The notes below the pieces were generated by a model. The model ran no database searches. It saw only the letters and a program-made list of their open reading frames with translations, and had not been told where the DNA came from. A stretch of DNA of 64,000 nt from Kordia antarctica. GTDB lineage: Bacteria; Bacteroidota; Bacteroidia; Flavobacteriales; Flavobacteriaceae. Positions 62,973-64,000 of the stretch are shown here, piece by piece; within the stretch, counting starts at the first letter, position 1, and each line of letters begins with the position of its first letter. The stretch is from positions 3,935,501-3,999,500 of the forward strand of contig NZ_CP019288.1 in assembly GCF_009901525.1 (NCBI RefSeq), in the 5' to 3' direction. The translations under genes were made by a program, and so were the position numbers.

Positions 62973-63335
62973 TTAATGTTCACGTGTATATTCTTTTGTT
63001 AGTTGCTGTAATGCTTTGATTTCAGTCAATCGCTCTTTCTTTCGTTGCATACTGACTTTGACATGTTCAAAGTCTCGTATGGCATCTTGTTCTTCTCCAA
63101 TCTCTCTAAACTTTTTTCGCTGTGATTTCTTCTGAATCCTTTCAGTGGATTTATCCTTAATCACTTGTTCCGTTTTTTCAATAAGCGTGGAAAGTGACGT
63201 TTCCACATCTTCAATAATCTTAGAATAGTTACCGTTTTTAATATGTGTAGCCACTCGTTCTATTCCTCCAATGGATTTAGATATAACAGTTCGAGTTATC
63301 GCAAAAAAACGATTCATGTAGTTGCGCCACTTCAT
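62973..63335 (-). CDS. coiled-coil protein of the mobilization region
   Basis: The 120-residue protein is basic and Lys/Arg/Glu-rich with heptad-like order (RKKFREIGEEQDAIRDFEHV), and has a start RNYMNRFFAITRTVISKSIG without clear membrane helix. It overlaps the next gene upstream (stop of the coupling protein) by 4 bases. Function unknown. Confidence 0.65.
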   Translation of the reverse strand: MKWRNYMNRFFAITRTVISKSIGGIERVATHIKNGNYSKIIEDVETSLSTLIEKTEQVIKDKSTERIQKKSQRKKFREIGEEQDAIRDFEHVKVSMQRKKERLTEIKALQQLTKEYTREH

Positions 63336-64000
63336 GACTCATTCTTGTTTTGTTGATACGCATCAAGTGGTAAGTATTGTGCTAGATAGTTCGCTGTCAG
63401 AGATGGTGTATCTTCCTCTAATAATTTGGTGTTGAGATACCGCATGTACTTACCAACCTTGTAAAAAGGCTTCACCTTACAATACAAGGGAAGCAGTCCA
63501 CCGTTAGGAATGACTATCACACGATCTTTGGGCATCGTTCTAATCTCACTACTACTCATCAGTGGTCGAGTACGCAACATCTTCTTTTCTTTATCCGCAT
63601 AGTATTCATATTCTCCAAGTGCCTTTGAAATCCGCTCACATTCGTCGTTTAATCCTGTCATATATACGCGACAGGCATTGTTAAGAATAGTTTTTGCATT
63701 GTACTCACCATAGCTTTGGTAGAGCTGATTTTCGCTCTGGAGGATTCCCAAGATGGAAAAGTACTTCCTAGCGTTGGAGATTACTTTTGAAAGGCTTGGA
63801 ATAGGAATGGAGGATAATTCATCAATAAGGAGATACAAATGATTGTCTGATGCTTTAGGAATTGATCGAAATAATTCAGTAAATAACTGTTCAAAAAACA
63901 AACCCAATAAAGGACTATAATATTCCATCTCTGCCGTTCCGCAATTTAGAAACAAGACAATCTTTTCCTTTGCCATGTTGGAGAAATCAAAAGTATCTAC
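63332..64000 (-). CDS. TraG/VirD4-type coupling protein, 3' part
   Basis: The frame is open to the window edge (DTFDFSNMAKEKIVLFLNCG), so the true start is outside. The visible 222 codons include the Walker B strand LYLLIDELSSIPIPS and the segment ARKYFSILGILQSENQLYQS then YGEYNAKTILNNACRVYMTG of the type IV coupling ATPase. It would link the relaxosome to a secretion channel. The ATG at 63976 is internal. Confidence 0.85.
   Translation of the reverse strand, partial: VDTFDFSNMAKEKIVLFLNCGTAEMEYYSPLLGLFFEQLFTELFRSIPKASDNHLYLLIDELSSIPIPSLSKVISNARKYFSILGILQSENQLYQSYGEYNAKTILNNACRVYMTGLNDECERISKALGEYEYYADKEKKMLRTRPLMSSSEIRTMPKDRVIVIPNGGLLPLYCKVKPFYKVGKYMRYLNTKLLEEDTPSLTANYLAQYLPLDAYQQNKNES

Overview
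The window is AT-rich DNA from a member of the Bacteroidota, most likely a marine Flavobacteriaceae of Kordia type. The evidence is the gene families present (DUF4199, DUF4286, DUF2339, LytS/LytTR pairs, TPR-AraC hybrid regulators, small GG-leader lanthipeptide-type precursors), TAnnTTTG -7 boxes at several starts, and outer-membrane proteins ending in aromatic residues. The genus is an impression; family level is safer.

Bases 1-47,000 are mostly chromosomal backbone. They begin with the 3' end of an M28 peptidase, a membrane-anchored MutS-like ATPase, a GNAT enzyme, an alpha/beta hydrolase, an ECF sigma factor with an overlapping membrane partner, and a PLP aminotransferase. Bases 6,885-10,010 hold five short ORFs encoding lanthipeptide-type RiPP precursors around a TPR-AraC membrane regulator; no modifying enzyme lies within the window. 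Next come a thioredoxin-TPR protein, a LytS/LytTR pair, a nitrilase-family amidase, an AAA ATPase, ComF, glyS, a DUF2339 membrane protein, a beta/gamma-crystallin lipoprotein, a very large outer-membrane barrel, arsR/arsC, a LEA-like repeat protein, a cupin/dehydrogenase/DUF4199/VOC operon, DUF4286-rsmA-mgtE, a TPR lipoprotein-like protein, and the prs-rplY-pth-ribF-HTTM-serS block. A tRNA-Leu(CAA) at 46,796-46,877 marks the end of this backbone.

Bases 47,000-64,000 are accessory. The main object is a single large NACHT NTPase gene (about 1,255 codons when restored) that is broken twice: once by an intact IS66-family element with a perfect 8-bp target duplication (AAAAGTTT), and once by a frameshift at a 7-base homopolymer. 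Beyond it lie a small lipoprotein, a TPR histidine kinase with a NarL-type response regulator, a decayed gene, a frameshifted gene of unknown function in an apparent operon with a peptidoglycan-binding/M15 peptidase that has no signal peptide, a UbiA prenyltransferase with a convergent isoprenylcysteine-methyltransferase-like gene, and a mobilization module (frameshifted relaxase, accessory proteins, 3' part of a TraG/VirD4 coupling protein) running off the right edge.

Four reading-frame breaks in this accessory part sit exactly on homopolymers of 7-9 bases. They could be phase-variable tracts, decay, recoding or sequencing errors; raw reads would decide. The intergenic DNA also holds several dispersed repeat families. 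One is an element of about 140 bp present twice in opposite orientation, whose hairpin arms have changed together.
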